A stretch of DNA of 64,000 nucleotides from Companilactobacillus nuruki (GCF_002872255.1 NZ_NIPR01000061.1:34978-98977); one strand, 5' to 3'. Counted from the stretch's first letter, positions 1 to 8,411 are shown. Notes: generated by a model not told the origin, from the letters alone. Made by a program: numbers and translations.

Positions 1-882
1 GCTTTGGCAATGATTATACGTTCTAAATCTAAGAAATCTAAAGCAACATTCGTAGGTGCCTTCTCATCACAATTATTTGGAGTTTCCGAACCTACACTAT
101 TTGGTGTCTTAATCCGCTATAATTTCAAGCCGCTTATTGTTACCGTCCTAACTAGTGGTTTTGGGGCTGCTGCCTTGAGCATATTAAACGTTGCAGCCAA
201 CTCATATGGATTAGCCGTGGTTCCCTCTTATTTGATGTATATCTACAACGCACGTGATTTAATCATCTATACGATTGTTTCTATTTTGACTGTTATAGTA
301 GCATTCATTGCAACCAATATGTTTGCAATTCCCAAAGAAATTCTCATTGAAGATGTTGTGAATAAAGAAAAAATTAAAGATAACGCCGTCTATGCCCCAA
401 TCGATGGTCATACTTTGGCCTTAGACAAGGTAAACGATCCCGTATTTGCCTCTGGAATGATGGGACAGGGAATTGCTATCAAGCCTGATGGTTCCGCAAA
501 AGTTAATATCTATGCTCCACAAACTGGTAAATTAAATATCGTGGCTGACACTGGTCATGCTTATGGTTTAACTACTGATAGTGGTACTGAGATATTAATT
601 CATATCGGTATAGATACAGTTTCATTAAAAGGAAAAGGTTTTACCATTAATACTAAAGCAGATCAAATAGTCAACAAAGGAGATCTTTTAGGAAGTTTCG
701 ATCCTAAAGTTATCAAAGAAAATAAACTAGATGATACTGTGATGGTTATTATCACTAACAGCAAAGATTATATGAATATTGAATCACAGCCTGATGAAAA
801 CATCAGTCATGGCTCTGCCCTAATTGCACTGCAACAAGAAAATACTATAGGTATTAATGATAGTGTGGCACTACAAAAATAA
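1..882 (+). CDS. PTS sugar transporter, IIC C-terminus plus IIA domain (5' truncated by window)
   Basis: The reading frame is open to the first base, so this is the 3' part of a longer gene. The first ~110 visible residues are hydrophobic and carry the FGVSEPTLFGV motif of IIC domains of the glucose/glucoside PTS family. Residues ~125-285 form a IIA(Glc)-like domain: the ADTGHAYG stretch holds the accessory His (about residue 185 counting from the TTG at position 4), and LIHIGIDTV holds the phospho-accepting His (about 200). The protein imports and phosphorylates a sugar at the membrane. The substrate cannot be told because the IIB domain and most of IIC lie outside the window. It is followed directly by a bidirectional terminator. 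Confidence 0.9.
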   Translation, partial: ALAMIIRSKSKKSKATFVGAFSSQLFGVSEPTLFGVLIRYNFKPLIVTVLTSGFGAAALSILNVAANSYGLAVVPSYLMYIYNARDLIIYTIVSILTVIVAFIATNMFAIPKEILIEDVVNKEKIKDNAVYAPIDGHTLALDKVNDPVFASGMMGQGIAIKPDGSAKVNIYAPQTGKLNIVADTGHAYGLTTDSGTEILIHIGIDTVSLKGKGFTINTKADQIVNKGDLLGSFDPKVIKENKLDDTVMVIITNSKDYMNIESQPDENISHGSALIALQQENTIGINDSVALQK

Positions 883-884
883 TA

Positions 885-929
885 TTAAAAAACGATCAAC
901 TCCTGATTAAGGAATTGATCGTTTTTAAT
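885..929. terminator. Bidirectional rho-independent terminator
   Basis: AAAACGATCAA and TTGATCGTTTT form a perfect stem with an A-run on one side and a T-run on the other. It lies between the convergent PTS and dipeptidase genes and can serve both. Confidence 0.85.
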
Positions 930-935
930 ATTATT

Positions 936-2366
936 CTATAAATTTGGATCCATCTTAAATGTTAATTTACTCAATTCTGTCCCTTGAGTAACTAAATCAG
1001 CAAGATGTTTCATTGTTTCTTCATTGTAATGCTTTACAATTTCATGGTTTTGTTCTGTTAAATAATCTGTCAAAGCATCTCCTGACATAGTTACCGCCTT
1101 TTGATCTACTTCATTGATCTTACGACGTGCCCATTCTGACAAAGCTTTTTGATAATCTAAGTTAGGTTCTACAAATTCCTTGTAATGTGATTCTACTACC
1201 ATTGCTAAGGCCTCATACATCCAATATGCGCTCTTTAAGTCCATCTTTTCAGGTGTGTAACTATATGATTCATCAATATCTTTAGCATTTGTAAAGAATG
1301 GTACTTGCGGACAGAAACTAGGGATACCGAATCCAGTCCATTCAACACCTGCAGCGCCATTCTTATCCGAATCTCTCATTTGAAGAATGTGTGAATTAGC
1401 TGTACGGGAAAGTGAAATTGCACGATATGTCTTCTTATCATGTTCACTACCGCTACCTAGTGGGTCATATTTTGTTTCATTATAATGTGATTTCAAAATA
1501 TACTGAATATCTTCAACAGCAATCTTTCTTTCTGGTTTTCTGATGAATGGTAATTCAGCAGACTCTGGATCTTGTGTATCATCAGATGGATTCAAATAGC
1601 GTTGTGCAAACCAAACACGTGGTGTGTTGTAATGATGATCTTTTTCAGTATCTGTACCAAAGATATGTCTGAAATCCCAACGATCAAAGTCAGGATTCAA
1701 ATCATGTTCAGATACAAATTCTTGAATACCATCAGCCCACATATAATTATCAGAATCATTGAAATCAATGTCTTGAATTGCGACTTGGTTAGCAGCTACG
1801 GCATATGAATCGTCTGGAATACGTACAGCTACCCACTGATGACCAGTAACAACCTCCATATACCAAACTTCATTTTTATCATTGAATTGCAGACCATTAC
1901 CTTCAGCTGAACCATATTTAGCAACTAAATTTCCTAAATATTTAACACCATCACGAGCTGAGTCAATATATGGCAATACCAAGGTAGCTAATGAATCTTC
2001 AGCTAGACCGTTCTTAACATATGGATCGAAAGCTAGCACCTTTTCGTTAGCATAAACACTTTCCGTTGCACTCATACCAACGTTTTTTTCGTTAAAACCA
2101 TCTTCCTCATTAGGACCTGTACTTTGATCAGCATCAAGTGTTGATGTATAACGATAACCACTTTCTGGGTATGGTGCTGTCATTTGATTATATGGTGATG
2201 TATAGGTTGTATCACGTCCTGAAACAGCTGGTTGGACGATGATACGTTTTCTATAAATTGCATTCAAGCGATCTTCATTTCTGGAGATGTAAGTTGCTCC
2301 GTCCATTGAGGCCTTCTTACCTACCATGATTGATGTACATGCTGATAATTCAATACGATCTGTCAT
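936..2366 (-). CDS. pepD: Dipeptidase, peptidase family C69 (PepD type)
   Basis: At 476 aa this has the size and layout of lactobacillar PepD/PepDA enzymes, cytoplasmic Ntn-hydrolases that cleave a broad range of dipeptides. The N-terminus ACTSIMVGKKASMDGATYISRN is the family signature; the catalytic nucleophile should be Cys10, reached after removal of a short N-terminal stretch. The ATG is preceded by AAGGGGATATTAAA. It is the last gene of an apparent minus-strand operon: OPT transporter, PqqD-like protein, PepD (gaps 14 and 28 nt). The arrangement suggests imported short peptides are hydrolysed here. Family assignment is firm; substrate range is not readable. Confidence 0.92.
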   Translation of the reverse strand: MTDRIELSACTSIMVGKKASMDGATYISRNEDRLNAIYRKRIIVQPAVSGRDTTYTSPYNQMTAPYPESGYRYTSTLDADQSTGPNEEDGFNEKNVGMSATESVYANEKVLAFDPYVKNGLAEDSLATLVLPYIDSARDGVKYLGNLVAKYGSAEGNGLQFNDKNEVWYMEVVTGHQWVAVRIPDDSYAVAANQVAIQDIDFNDSDNYMWADGIQEFVSEHDLNPDFDRWDFRHIFGTDTEKDHHYNTPRVWFAQRYLNPSDDTQDPESAELPFIRKPERKIAVEDIQYILKSHYNETKYDPLGSGSEHDKKTYRAISLSRTANSHILQMRDSDKNGAAGVEWTGFGIPSFCPQVPFFTNAKDIDESYSYTPEKMDLKSAYWMYEALAMVVESHYKEFVEPNLDYQKALSEWARRKINEVDQKAVTMSGDALTDYLTEQNHEIVKHYNEETMKHLADLVTQGTELSKLTFKMDPNL

Positions 2367-2394
2367 TTTAATATCCCCTTAAATTATTTAATTA

Positions 2395-2751
2395 TTATGA
2401 TACTCGTTCTATTAAGTGATCAACGTTCTCAATTTGTTGTAAGAACAAAATCAATCTTGTATAACGATATTTATCTGTGTCAGGAAACTTTTCGGCAAGC
2501 TCTTTACCAATTTCATAGGCATTACGTTGACCATTAACCTTCGTAAAAACATAACTACCGTACTCATCCATTTCTAAATAGGATTTCTCAGGAATGTTCA
2601 TACGTAGTTTACGAAAAAATTTTTGAATTGGATGGTTCTGTTCCCGCACAATTGTGATGATTCCTGCTTTTCTGGTATAAGTTATCTCGGGATTCTTCTT
2701 AAAAACCATATGTTTTAAATCTTCTTCGGTCAACTCCGGACGTTTAGCCAT
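2395..2751 (-). CDS. PqqD-like (RRE-fold) small protein
   Basis: 118 aa. The central part, LEMDEYGSYVFTKVNGQRN followed by AYEIGKELAEKF and a C-terminal LILFLQQIENVDHLIE, follows the PqqD pattern (hydrophobic-D-x-x-G-x-x-V/W, then a helical segment ending in an F-L-x-x-L motif). PqqD proteins bind peptides through a winged-helix RiPP recognition fold. No radical SAM enzyme or precursor peptide is nearby; instead the gene sits between an OPT peptide transporter and a C69 dipeptidase, with a strong AGGAGGG ribosome binding site. A role in binding or handling peptides for this operon is my inference; the biochemical function is unknown. Confidence 0.7.
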   Translation of the reverse strand: MAKRPELTEEDLKHMVFKKNPEITYTRKAGIITIVREQNHPIQKFFRKLRMNIPEKSYLEMDEYGSYVFTKVNGQRNAYEIGKELAEKFPDTDKYRYTRLILFLQQIENVDHLIERVS

Positions 2752-2765
2752 TTTTCGCCCTCCTA

Positions 2766-4679
2766 CTAATTCGTTTCCTTCTTAATATTAACTAATGGAA
2801 TAATAATTGAAACTACTAATACTGCCAAAAGTATCAATCCCATTTCATTGCTACCAGCAAATCCAACAGGAGCTTTATCACTTAACACACCGGTTACATG
2901 TAAAATGATACCAATCAAGCCAATGATTGAACCACCAGCAATCAAACCTGATGATAGGCTGACTCCACTTTGAACACGTCTGTCTTTGAGTTCTTTTTCT
3001 TTAGTGATCTTTTCAATCAATAGTTTGATTAACGCACCAACTAAAATAATTGATGTCGTTGAGATTGGTAGATAGAATCCTAAAGCAACCGTCATAATTG
3101 ACAAACCTAACATCCAACAAACGATTGCCATAACAACACCTACAATAATCATGATCCATGGCAAATTACCTGACATGATACCAGTTGTCAATGTGGCAAT
3201 TAAGTTAGCTTGTGGCATACCAAATGGTGGATTGGAACCAGTAATCTTTAGTTGTGGCTCTAGGATAACAGTTGTTCCAACAACCACAATAACACCGATC
3301 AAAGCAGCAATCATAAAGTACTTCATCATTTCTTTTTTATTACCACCAATAACATAATCAACCTTTTGAGTCTGCATGTAAGCACCGCCTACAGAAATGG
3401 CAGTAACTATGAAGACCCCGAACAAAAGTAATACTTGATTATTAGCATTGCTAGTCCAACCAAAAATAACAAAAACCAAGGTCATAATAACTAATGAAGC
3501 AATAGTCATACCTGAAACAGGCGCATTAGAACACCCAATTGTTCCAGCTAATCTTGCAGAAACAATAACGAAAAGTAATGCCAATATGATAGAAAGAATT
3601 CCACCAACAACAGCCATTAAAATATTACCTGAAATAAAGAAACCAACGACAAAAATTGCAATTACAGCAATAATTAGTGACCAAACGCCTAACATATTAC
3701 GATCTTCACTATTGCCATTTCTAGCATTCAAGGTCTTCTTGATCGACGTTATAATAACTGGAATCAATTTAACAGCACCAACGATACCACCACAAAGCAT
3801 CATCCCGGCACCAATGTATTTCGAATAAGAACCAGCAACTTGGTCAACACCCATCTGGTTGACGGCAATAGTTACGTCATTCCAGTCCTTAGCGTGATTG
3901 CCAGCCATTTGTGTAAAGTTAGCAATCAAAGGCGTGATTGCAAAATTTGATAGAATTGATCCGGCAAACATTGTTAAAGCAACATCTAAACCAACGACAA
4001 ACCCAATACCAGCCAACATCGGGTTAACCTCAGTCGACATTTTCCAGCGATAAAACGAGTTTCCAACATAGGTAATAGTACTATTTACCCAACCAAATAC
4101 TTGAGTTGTTAATACTGTTAAAATACCACCAATACCAAAGCCGATTCCCATGAATTTCAATGAATCCCCACCAGCTTCAGAAGCAACTAATGCTTCTGAA
4201 ATAGCCATTGATTCGGGATAAACAAGTTTCCCATGTTCTTCAACTATCAAATAGTTTTCAACTAACGAAGCTGTACCAATAGCAAACAGTACTGCCAAGC
4301 CTCCAACTAAAATACCAGAAATAAAATTAACTCTTCCACCAATAACAATAATGGCAGGTAAAACATAAATCATCCCACTAGCAATAGATTCACCACCACT
4401 AGACATTCCTTGAAGAAGGTTCTTTCCCAAAATCCCCTTCTTCTTGGCAAACGCTGCAATCAAACCAGAACCAATAATAGATCCTGGAATACCGGCGGCA
4501 ACTGTTAATCCAGCTTTCATACCTGAATAAGCCGTTGAAGCAGCAAAAATAATTGCCAAAATTGCACCCATGATCATAACAATCGAGCTACCGCCATGAT
4601 TCTCCTTATCAGTCACATACGGTACATATTTTTCTCCTGGTACACCACCATACGCAGACTGAGATAGGCTTTTTTTCAT
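2766..4679 (-). CDS. OPT family oligopeptide transporter
   Basis: About 637 aa of nearly continuous hydrophobic segments (roughly 14-16 membrane helices) with the SAYGGVPGEKYVPYV N-terminus and AASTAYSGMKAGLTVAAGIPGSIIGSG loop typical of bacterial OPT transporters, which import short peptides by proton coupling. I place the start at the ATG at 4679 because AGGGAGG lies 8-9 nt upstream; the TTG at 4703 would extend the frame by 8 residues but lies upstream of this site. It is first in the operon with the PqqD-like and dipeptidase genes. A CRP-type palindrome lies about 180 bp upstream. Confidence 0.88.
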   Translation of the reverse strand: MKKSLSQSAYGGVPGEKYVPYVTDKENHGGSSIVMIMGAILAIIFAASTAYSGMKAGLTVAAGIPGSIIGSGLIAAFAKKKGILGKNLLQGMSSGGESIASGMIYVLPAIIVIGGRVNFISGILVGGLAVLFAIGTASLVENYLIVEEHGKLVYPESMAISEALVASEAGGDSLKFMGIGFGIGGILTVLTTQVFGWVNSTITYVGNSFYRWKMSTEVNPMLAGIGFVVGLDVALTMFAGSILSNFAITPLIANFTQMAGNHAKDWNDVTIAVNQMGVDQVAGSYSKYIGAGMMLCGGIVGAVKLIPVIITSIKKTLNARNGNSEDRNMLGVWSLIIAVIAIFVVGFFISGNILMAVVGGILSIILALLFVIVSARLAGTIGCSNAPVSGMTIASLVIMTLVFVIFGWTSNANNQVLLLFGVFIVTAISVGGAYMQTQKVDYVIGGNKKEMMKYFMIAALIGVIVVVGTTVILEPQLKITGSNPPFGMPQANLIATLTTGIMSGNLPWIMIIVGVVMAIVCWMLGLSIMTVALGFYLPISTTSIILVGALIKLLIEKITKEKELKDRRVQSGVSLSSGLIAGGSIIGLIGIILHVTGVLSDKAPVGFAGSNEMGLILLAVLVVSIIIPLVNIKKETN

Positions 4680-5216
4680 CTTAAAGGCCTCCCTAACTGA
4701 CAAAGTAATTATTCATTAAAAAATCATTGGTTAAAAAAATATTGCCCCAAAATTATAACCTCCAAAAATATATTCCATGATTTCTTTTTTGTTAATCACT
4801 AGTCAATTTTCTTAGTTCCGCTTTCATGGTACCGCCTTCATTTACAAAAGGCAACCGAAAATGTGATTTTTGTCACATTTGATAAAAAACATTTTTGTCT
4901 ATTTTGAATGAACAGTTGTCTTCTACAAGTGACAAAGGATTGATAAATTAATATTCATTAATTTGATTTTAATATTATTAGTTTTAATATTTTTTTATCT
5001 AATTATCTTGTTAAAAAATCTACAAGTGTAATTGGAGTTTTCATGAAAATTAAGCATTATTTTTACAATACGAGAATGATTTATTGGTTTTAAACTTAAC
5101 AACTTTTTTTAGTAATTAATCAATCTAATTTTTTAGATCATAAATGATCATTTAAAATCTTAAAATTACATTTTCCATGTAAAAATACTGAACTAATGAA
5201 AGGTATTATAAAACAT
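4680..5216 (-). promoter_or_regulatory. Long AT-rich leader/promoter region of the OPT operon
   Basis: No credible gene is seen in these ~540 bp. On the minus strand a possible promoter is TTGCCT (4849-4854), 17-bp spacer, TACCAT (4826-4831), just downstream of the palindrome at 4859-4880. A short GCCTT/AAGGC hairpin is embedded between these boxes. The rest is AT-rich without a readable function. Confidence 0.35.
4859..4880. promoter_or_regulatory. CRP/FNR-superfamily type operator candidate
   Basis: AAATGTGA-N6-TCACATTT is a perfect 8-6-8 palindrome and matches the TGTGA-N6-TCACA pattern bound by Crp-like proteins, including ArcR/Flp-like regulators of Firmicutes. It lies upstream of the OPT operon, next to a plausible -35 box. 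The regulator is not in this window. Confidence 0.5.
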
Positions 5217-5247
5217 AAAAAGAGCACACTTAAATGTGTGCTCTTTT
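5217..5247 (-). terminator. Rho-independent terminator of the LCP gene
   Basis: AAAAGAGCACAC/GTGTGCTCTTTT is a perfect stem with a 5-nt loop, located right at the stop codon of the minus-strand gene. Confidence 0.85.
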
Positions 5248-6268
5248 AATAGGTATTATTAGTATAATAAGTAGTATCTAAACCATACGTATCATAATTG
5301 GTATCATCTTCATTTTTAAAGAATGCTCTATTCTTAGCATTCAACTTTGTCTCGGTATTATTTAATGTCTTCGGTTCTAATTCAAGATTCTCTCTCAATT
5401 TATTCGAGGCATTTTGTATAGTAGTCGTTGGTAGTATTTGATATGAACTATCATTGATCCAGGCAGTTTGACCTTGAATCTGATTAAAGTCCATTGTCTT
5501 AGTACTATTGTGATATTTCAAAACTATTTGATCAATTTGACTTGTTGTTAAATCAGTATTGATATCATTTCCCAATTTTTTGATCAAATCTGGTACTTTT
5601 ACTAAATATTTGGGTTCTTCAAGTTTTTTAATAACTGCTTTCAAAACTTGCTGTTGCCTTAATTGACGTCCATAATCACCACGGGGATCTTGATAACGCA
5701 TTCGAGCATATGTCAGAGCCTGCTTCCCATTTAAATGATGAGTTCCCTTGGGAATCGTCACACCATTAAATGAAACTTTTAAATCACTTGTTACAGTAAC
5801 ACCTCCGACAAAATCAACTGTTTTCTCAAGCGCCTCCATATTGATTGCCACATGATAATCTACCGGTACCCCTAGTAAATTGCCAACTGTTTTCTTGGCC
5901 ATAGTTGATAAGCCAATGTTATATGCTGCGTTAATTTTTTGAACATTCTTTTTCTTGTCGCCAACCATCTCAGCCAAAGCATCCCGTGGGATCGAATAAG
6001 CAACTGTTTTTTTCTTTTTAGGATTCAAAGTTAATAGCATCATTGTGTCCGAATTGCCACGGTCAACTCGCCCATCAGTTCCAGTATCGGCTCCCAATAA
6101 TAAAATAGAAAAAGGTTTACTATTGTCGATCTTTTTAGATACAGACTTATCACCAGTATTCAAAGCATTCAAAGACTGTTGAGTCCGATAAACAAATATT
6201 CCCCCCACTATCAAAATTGCAGCTATTATTACACCTAATATGGTAAATACTATTTTTGTTTTTTTCAT
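5246..6268 (-). CDS. LytR-CpsA-Psr (LCP) family cell-wall polymer transferase
   Basis: 340 aa with one N-terminal membrane anchor (about residues 6-27), so the catalytic domain faces outward. The LCP domain (about 50-205) shows the family's conserved arginines and aspartates: LLLGADTGTDGRVDRGNSDTMML, the SIPRD motif, and RMRYQDPRGDYGRQLRQQQ. LCP proteins transfer teichoic acid or capsule polymers from lipid carriers to peptidoglycan. The C-terminus is short and polar. RBS AGGATAT precedes the ATG. It stands alone with its own terminator; which polymer it attaches cannot be read. Confidence 0.9.
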   Translation of the reverse strand: MKKTKIVFTILGVIIAAILIVGGIFVYRTQQSLNALNTGDKSVSKKIDNSKPFSILLLGADTGTDGRVDRGNSDTMMLLTLNPKKKKTVAYSIPRDALAEMVGDKKKNVQKINAAYNIGLSTMAKKTVGNLLGVPVDYHVAINMEALEKTVDFVGGVTVTSDLKVSFNGVTIPKGTHHLNGKQALTYARMRYQDPRGDYGRQLRQQQVLKAVIKKLEEPKYLVKVPDLIKKLGNDINTDLTTSQIDQIVLKYHNSTKTMDFNQIQGQTAWINDSSYQILPTTTIQNASNKLRENLELEPKTLNNTETKLNAKNRAFFKNEDDTNYDTYGLDTTYYTNNTY

Positions 6269-6423
6269 TAATTTATATCCTATTATTTATTAGTCATCAT
6301 TGTAAAACAAATCACCCGTCTTCAGCAAATTATCAAAGAGACATATTTTTAAAATATCGCTTTCATATTTCAAATTACAATGTTAATCTCAATCTATATA
6401 TTCTATTTAGGGGGCAGTGCTAT

Positions 6424-6912
6424 ATGCCAGAATTAGCAGACGGCTTAATTATTATCGATATGCAAAAGGCTTTACAATATAGCTATAATTTCAATGGATT
6501 GATTCAAAATATCAACGAAAGAATCAGTCTTTATCGTCAATCCAACCTACCAATTATTTTTATTCAACATAATGATCAAGATGTCGTTCGAGGTAGTGAG
6601 CTTTGGCAATTATCTGGAAAATTAGACAAACAAAAAGAAGATCTTGTCGTGGAAAAATTTCACCCCAATGCCTTTTATCAAACTAATTTAAATAAAGTCC
6701 TAATGCAACACGGAATTAGAACCATCGAACTTTGTGGTGCACAGACTGAATATTGTTGTAATGCCACAATTGTTATGGCCCACGGTCTTGGTTATAAAAT
6801 AACTATGAAACATGATATGACAACAACCTTTGATAATGATTATATGATTGCTGAAGATACGATCTCATTTTTCGAAAATATTTGGAACAATCGATTTGTG
6901 GAATTTCAATAA
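6424..6912 (+). CDS. Isochorismatase-like cysteine hydrolase
   Basis: 162 aa from the ATG at 6424, chosen because AGGGGG lies 9 nt upstream and the family fold starts here; the open frame extends further 5' without support. The triad of the family is visible: Asp12 (LIIIDMQ), Lys78 (VVEKFHPNAF) and Cys111 (GAQTEYCCNATI). Members are nicotinamidases, isochorismatases and related amidases; the short length and lack of a distinct pocket motif do not allow a substrate call. It is monocistronic, divergent from the LCP gene. Confidence 0.85.
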   Translation: MPELADGLIIIDMQKALQYSYNFNGLIQNINERISLYRQSNLPIIFIQHNDQDVVRGSELWQLSGKLDKQKEDLVVEKFHPNAFYQTNLNKVLMQHGIRTIELCGAQTEYCCNATIVMAHGLGYKITMKHDMTTTFDNDYMIAEDTISFFENIWNNRFVEFQ

Positions 6913-6999
6913 AAGTATTCTGCACTCCGTTATATGCTAGATAATTGTTATTTTTGAATTTAACCGTAAAAAAATTTATTTAATTTTTTAACATATCAA

Positions 7000-7066
7000 A
7001 TATAGCCTGTATTGATATCAACTACGTTTCTTAAACACAGTCGATTCAACACAGACTATTTATTTG
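7000..7066. repeat. Dispersed palindromic intergenic element, copy A
   Basis: TAGCCTGTATTGATATCAAC ... ACACAGACTATTTATTTG is an imperfect inverted repeat sharing sequence with copies at 13617-13692 and 18554-18627. It lies between two convergent genes, so it may act as a terminator; this copy has the weakest stem. Confidence 0.6.
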
Positions 7067-7116
7067 CTCAAAACTATTTCAATAATAAAATATACAATGG
7101 TTATCTAACTTGGGAA

Positions 7117-7395
7117 TCAAGAATTCTTTGCATAAGTTGCCGCACTGTGTACCAGTTCATAACCGTTTAAATTTAATTTTCCTAACACTTGATTGATAAT
7201 TTTGTCAGGATATTCTTTCTCTATTTTGTATACCAGATAATACTTCGAAGAATCATCCGCAATGATCCATCGTCCAATTTTTGTTAATTCTGGGTACGCT
7301 TTTGGATTGAAATCAACCGAACGATTAAAATCTATCGTGATTATTTCTCCCTCAAACCAACTGATATATTTCAAAGCTCTAGGTAAGTTAGACAT
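7117..7395 (-). CDS. Small protein of unknown function
   Basis: 92 aa, not recognised. It is soluble (no membrane segment or signal), slightly aromatic, with ITIDFNRSVDFNPKAYPEL and IGRWIIADDSSKYYLVYKIE segments that look like beta strands, and a C-terminal helical part. A start ATG at 7395 is preceded by AAAAGGGATGATTGTGA. It is monocistronic, between copy A of the palindromic repeat and the thioredoxin gene. Codon use looks like its neighbours. Confidence 0.6.
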   Translation of the reverse strand: MSNLPRALKYISWFEGEIITIDFNRSVDFNPKAYPELTKIGRWIIADDSSKYYLVYKIEKEYPDKIINQVLGKLNLNGYELVHSAATYAKNS

Positions 7396-7534
7396 TCACA
7401 ATCATCCCTTTTAAATAGAATTTGAAACCGTTTCATCAAAGGTAATATACCACGATTTCATATATAAAAAAGGTCAACTTCAGATAATTTGTAAAAATAT
7501 AGATATTGGAATAAACGCATTTTATTTTGCTAAA

Positions 7535-7579
7535 ATAATAAGGCCAGTAATCAAAGTACGATTACTAGCCTTATTATTT
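7535..7579 (-). terminator. Terminator stem-loop with conserved apical hairpin (family 2, copy 1)
   Basis: AATAATAAGGC.AGTAATC / GATTACT.GCCTTATTATT forms a long stem with loop AAAGTAC downstream of the thioredoxin gene. The upper part AGTAATCAAARTACGATTACT recurs at 58712 and 61686. Confidence 0.75.
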
Positions 7580-7601
7580 ACAATTATGTGTATTTTTTAC
7601 T

Positions 7602-7928
7602 CTACATAAATTTTTCTAATTCCATACGGAACTTCTCTTCTGGTTGATAACCAACCAAACGACCTACAACATTTCCATCTTTTTTAACGATAAAAGTAGG
7701 AATACCTTGAATCCCAAAATTATTAGGTGTTTCAGGATTATGATCAACATTCATAGATGTAAACTTAATCTTATCACCCAATTCATCTGTTGAAGATAGC
7801 TTCTCCAAAATTGGATTCATCATTTTACATGGAGGACACCAATCTGCATTAAAATCTGTAATAACTAGGCCTTGGCTAGTCTCATCGTTGAATGTCTTAT
7901 CTGATAATTCTGTAATATTAGCCATCAT
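7602..7928 (-). CDS. Thioredoxin
   Basis: 108 aa thioredoxin fold with the active site WCPPCK (Cys31/Cys34), the cis-Pro region GIQGIPTFIVKKDGNVVGRLVGY, and no signal peptide, so a cytosolic thiol-disulfide reductase. The active site has PP rather than the usual GP of housekeeping TrxA, so this is probably an accessory thioredoxin. Two consecutive ATGs (7928, 7925) follow AGAAGGAGATTGA; either may start. It is transcribed divergently from the CsoR-like gene, and its promoter carries a CsoR-type palindrome, so it is likely under that repressor. Confidence 0.9.
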   Translation of the reverse strand: MMANITELSDKTFNDETSQGLVITDFNADWCPPCKMMNPILEKLSSTDELGDKIKFTSMNVDHNPETPNNFGIQGIPTFIVKKDGNVVGRLVGYQPEEKFRMELEKFM

Positions 7929-7958
7929 TCAATCTCCTTCTCATATCTATGTGTTTTA

Positions 7959-7987
7959 AATATACCCCCTAGGGTAAAAATAATCAA
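7959..7987 (-). promoter_or_regulatory. Promoter and CsoR-type operator of the thioredoxin gene
   Basis: On the minus strand: -35 TTGATT (7982-7987), exactly 17 bp, -10 TATATT (7959-7964). The spacer contains TACCCCCTAGGGTA (7963-7975), a palindrome of the TACCC-N-GGGTA type bound by CsoR/RcnR family repressors. Confidence 0.7.
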
Positions 7988-8031
7988 CTATTTCGTTCTA
8001 TCAGTGTTCTTCAATAAATTAATGCAATTAT

Positions 8032-8060
8032 TTGCTACCCATTACCCTTATGGGTATAAT
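8032..8060 (+). promoter_or_regulatory. Promoter and CsoR-type operator of the csoR-like gene
   Basis: -35 TTGCTA (8032-8037), 17 bp, -10 TATAAT (8055-8060). TTACCCTTATGGGTATAA (8042-8059) overlaps the -10 box; a further TACCC precedes it at 8036-8040. This predicts autoregulation. Confidence 0.7.
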
Positions 8061-8092
8061 TACCAGTAATAAACCAATTTGGGAGGTTAATT

Positions 8093-8362
8093 ATGTCACA
8101 AACGCCCGAAGAAATAGCCAGCAAAAAAATCACTAGTCGTCTGAAACGGTCTCGTGGTCAATTGGAGGCCGTTTTAAGAATGATGGATGAAAATAAGTCC
8201 TGTGATGAGGTCCTAATGCAACTATCCGCAGTTAAGTCCAGTGTCGACAAGGCAATGAAACTAGTTATTGCTCAAAATATCCGTAAAAATAGCAACTGTA
8301 CCGATGAAAAACAATTAGAAGAATTACAAAAGTCTCTTGATTTGATGTTAAAAACTAAATAA
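8093..8362 (+). CDS. CsoR/RcnR-family (DUF156) transcriptional repressor, atypical sensor site
   Basis: 89 aa, all-helical, with the family core RLKRSRGQLEAVLRMMDENKSCDEVLMQLSAVKSSVDKA. In copper-sensing CsoR the ligands are Cys-x24-His-x3-Cys. Here Cys37 is present but the His position (62) and second Cys position (66) are both Asn; another Cys occurs at 69. The protein is therefore unlikely to be a classical Cu(I) sensor and could be a thiol/persulfide sensor of CstR kind or something new. RBS GGGAGG lies 7 nt before the ATG. It is divergent from a thioredoxin gene, with CsoR-type operators in both promoters, which fits redox or sulfur-stress sensing. Confidence 0.88.
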   Translation: MSQTPEEIASKKITSRLKRSRGQLEAVLRMMDENKSCDEVLMQLSAVKSSVDKAMKLVIAQNIRKNSNCTDEKQLEELQKSLDLMLKTK

Positions 8363-8411
8363 AAAAACTGACTTGTTAGCTACGAAAACGGCTTTCAAGT
8401 CAGTTTTTTAT
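8361..8411 (+). terminator. Rho-independent terminator
   Basis: AAAAAACTGACTTG / CAAGTCAGTTTTTT perfect stem directly after the csoR-like stop codon. Confidence 0.85.

Noticed and set aside
3448..3828. 126-codon frame antisense to the OPT transporter
   Set aside because: Shadow of a hydrophobic gene; composition is that of a reverse-translated membrane protein, no start signals.
4790..4860. T-box-like GGCGGTACC motif in the leader of the OPT operon
   Set aside because: The tRNA-pairing UGGN is CGG here, and I could see neither a stem I nor a terminator/antiterminator pair downstream.
6256..6423. N-terminal extension of the isochorismatase-like gene
   Set aside because: The extension has no ribosome site at its start and overlaps the LCP gene's start on the other strand; the ATG at 6424 has a clear site and fits the family.
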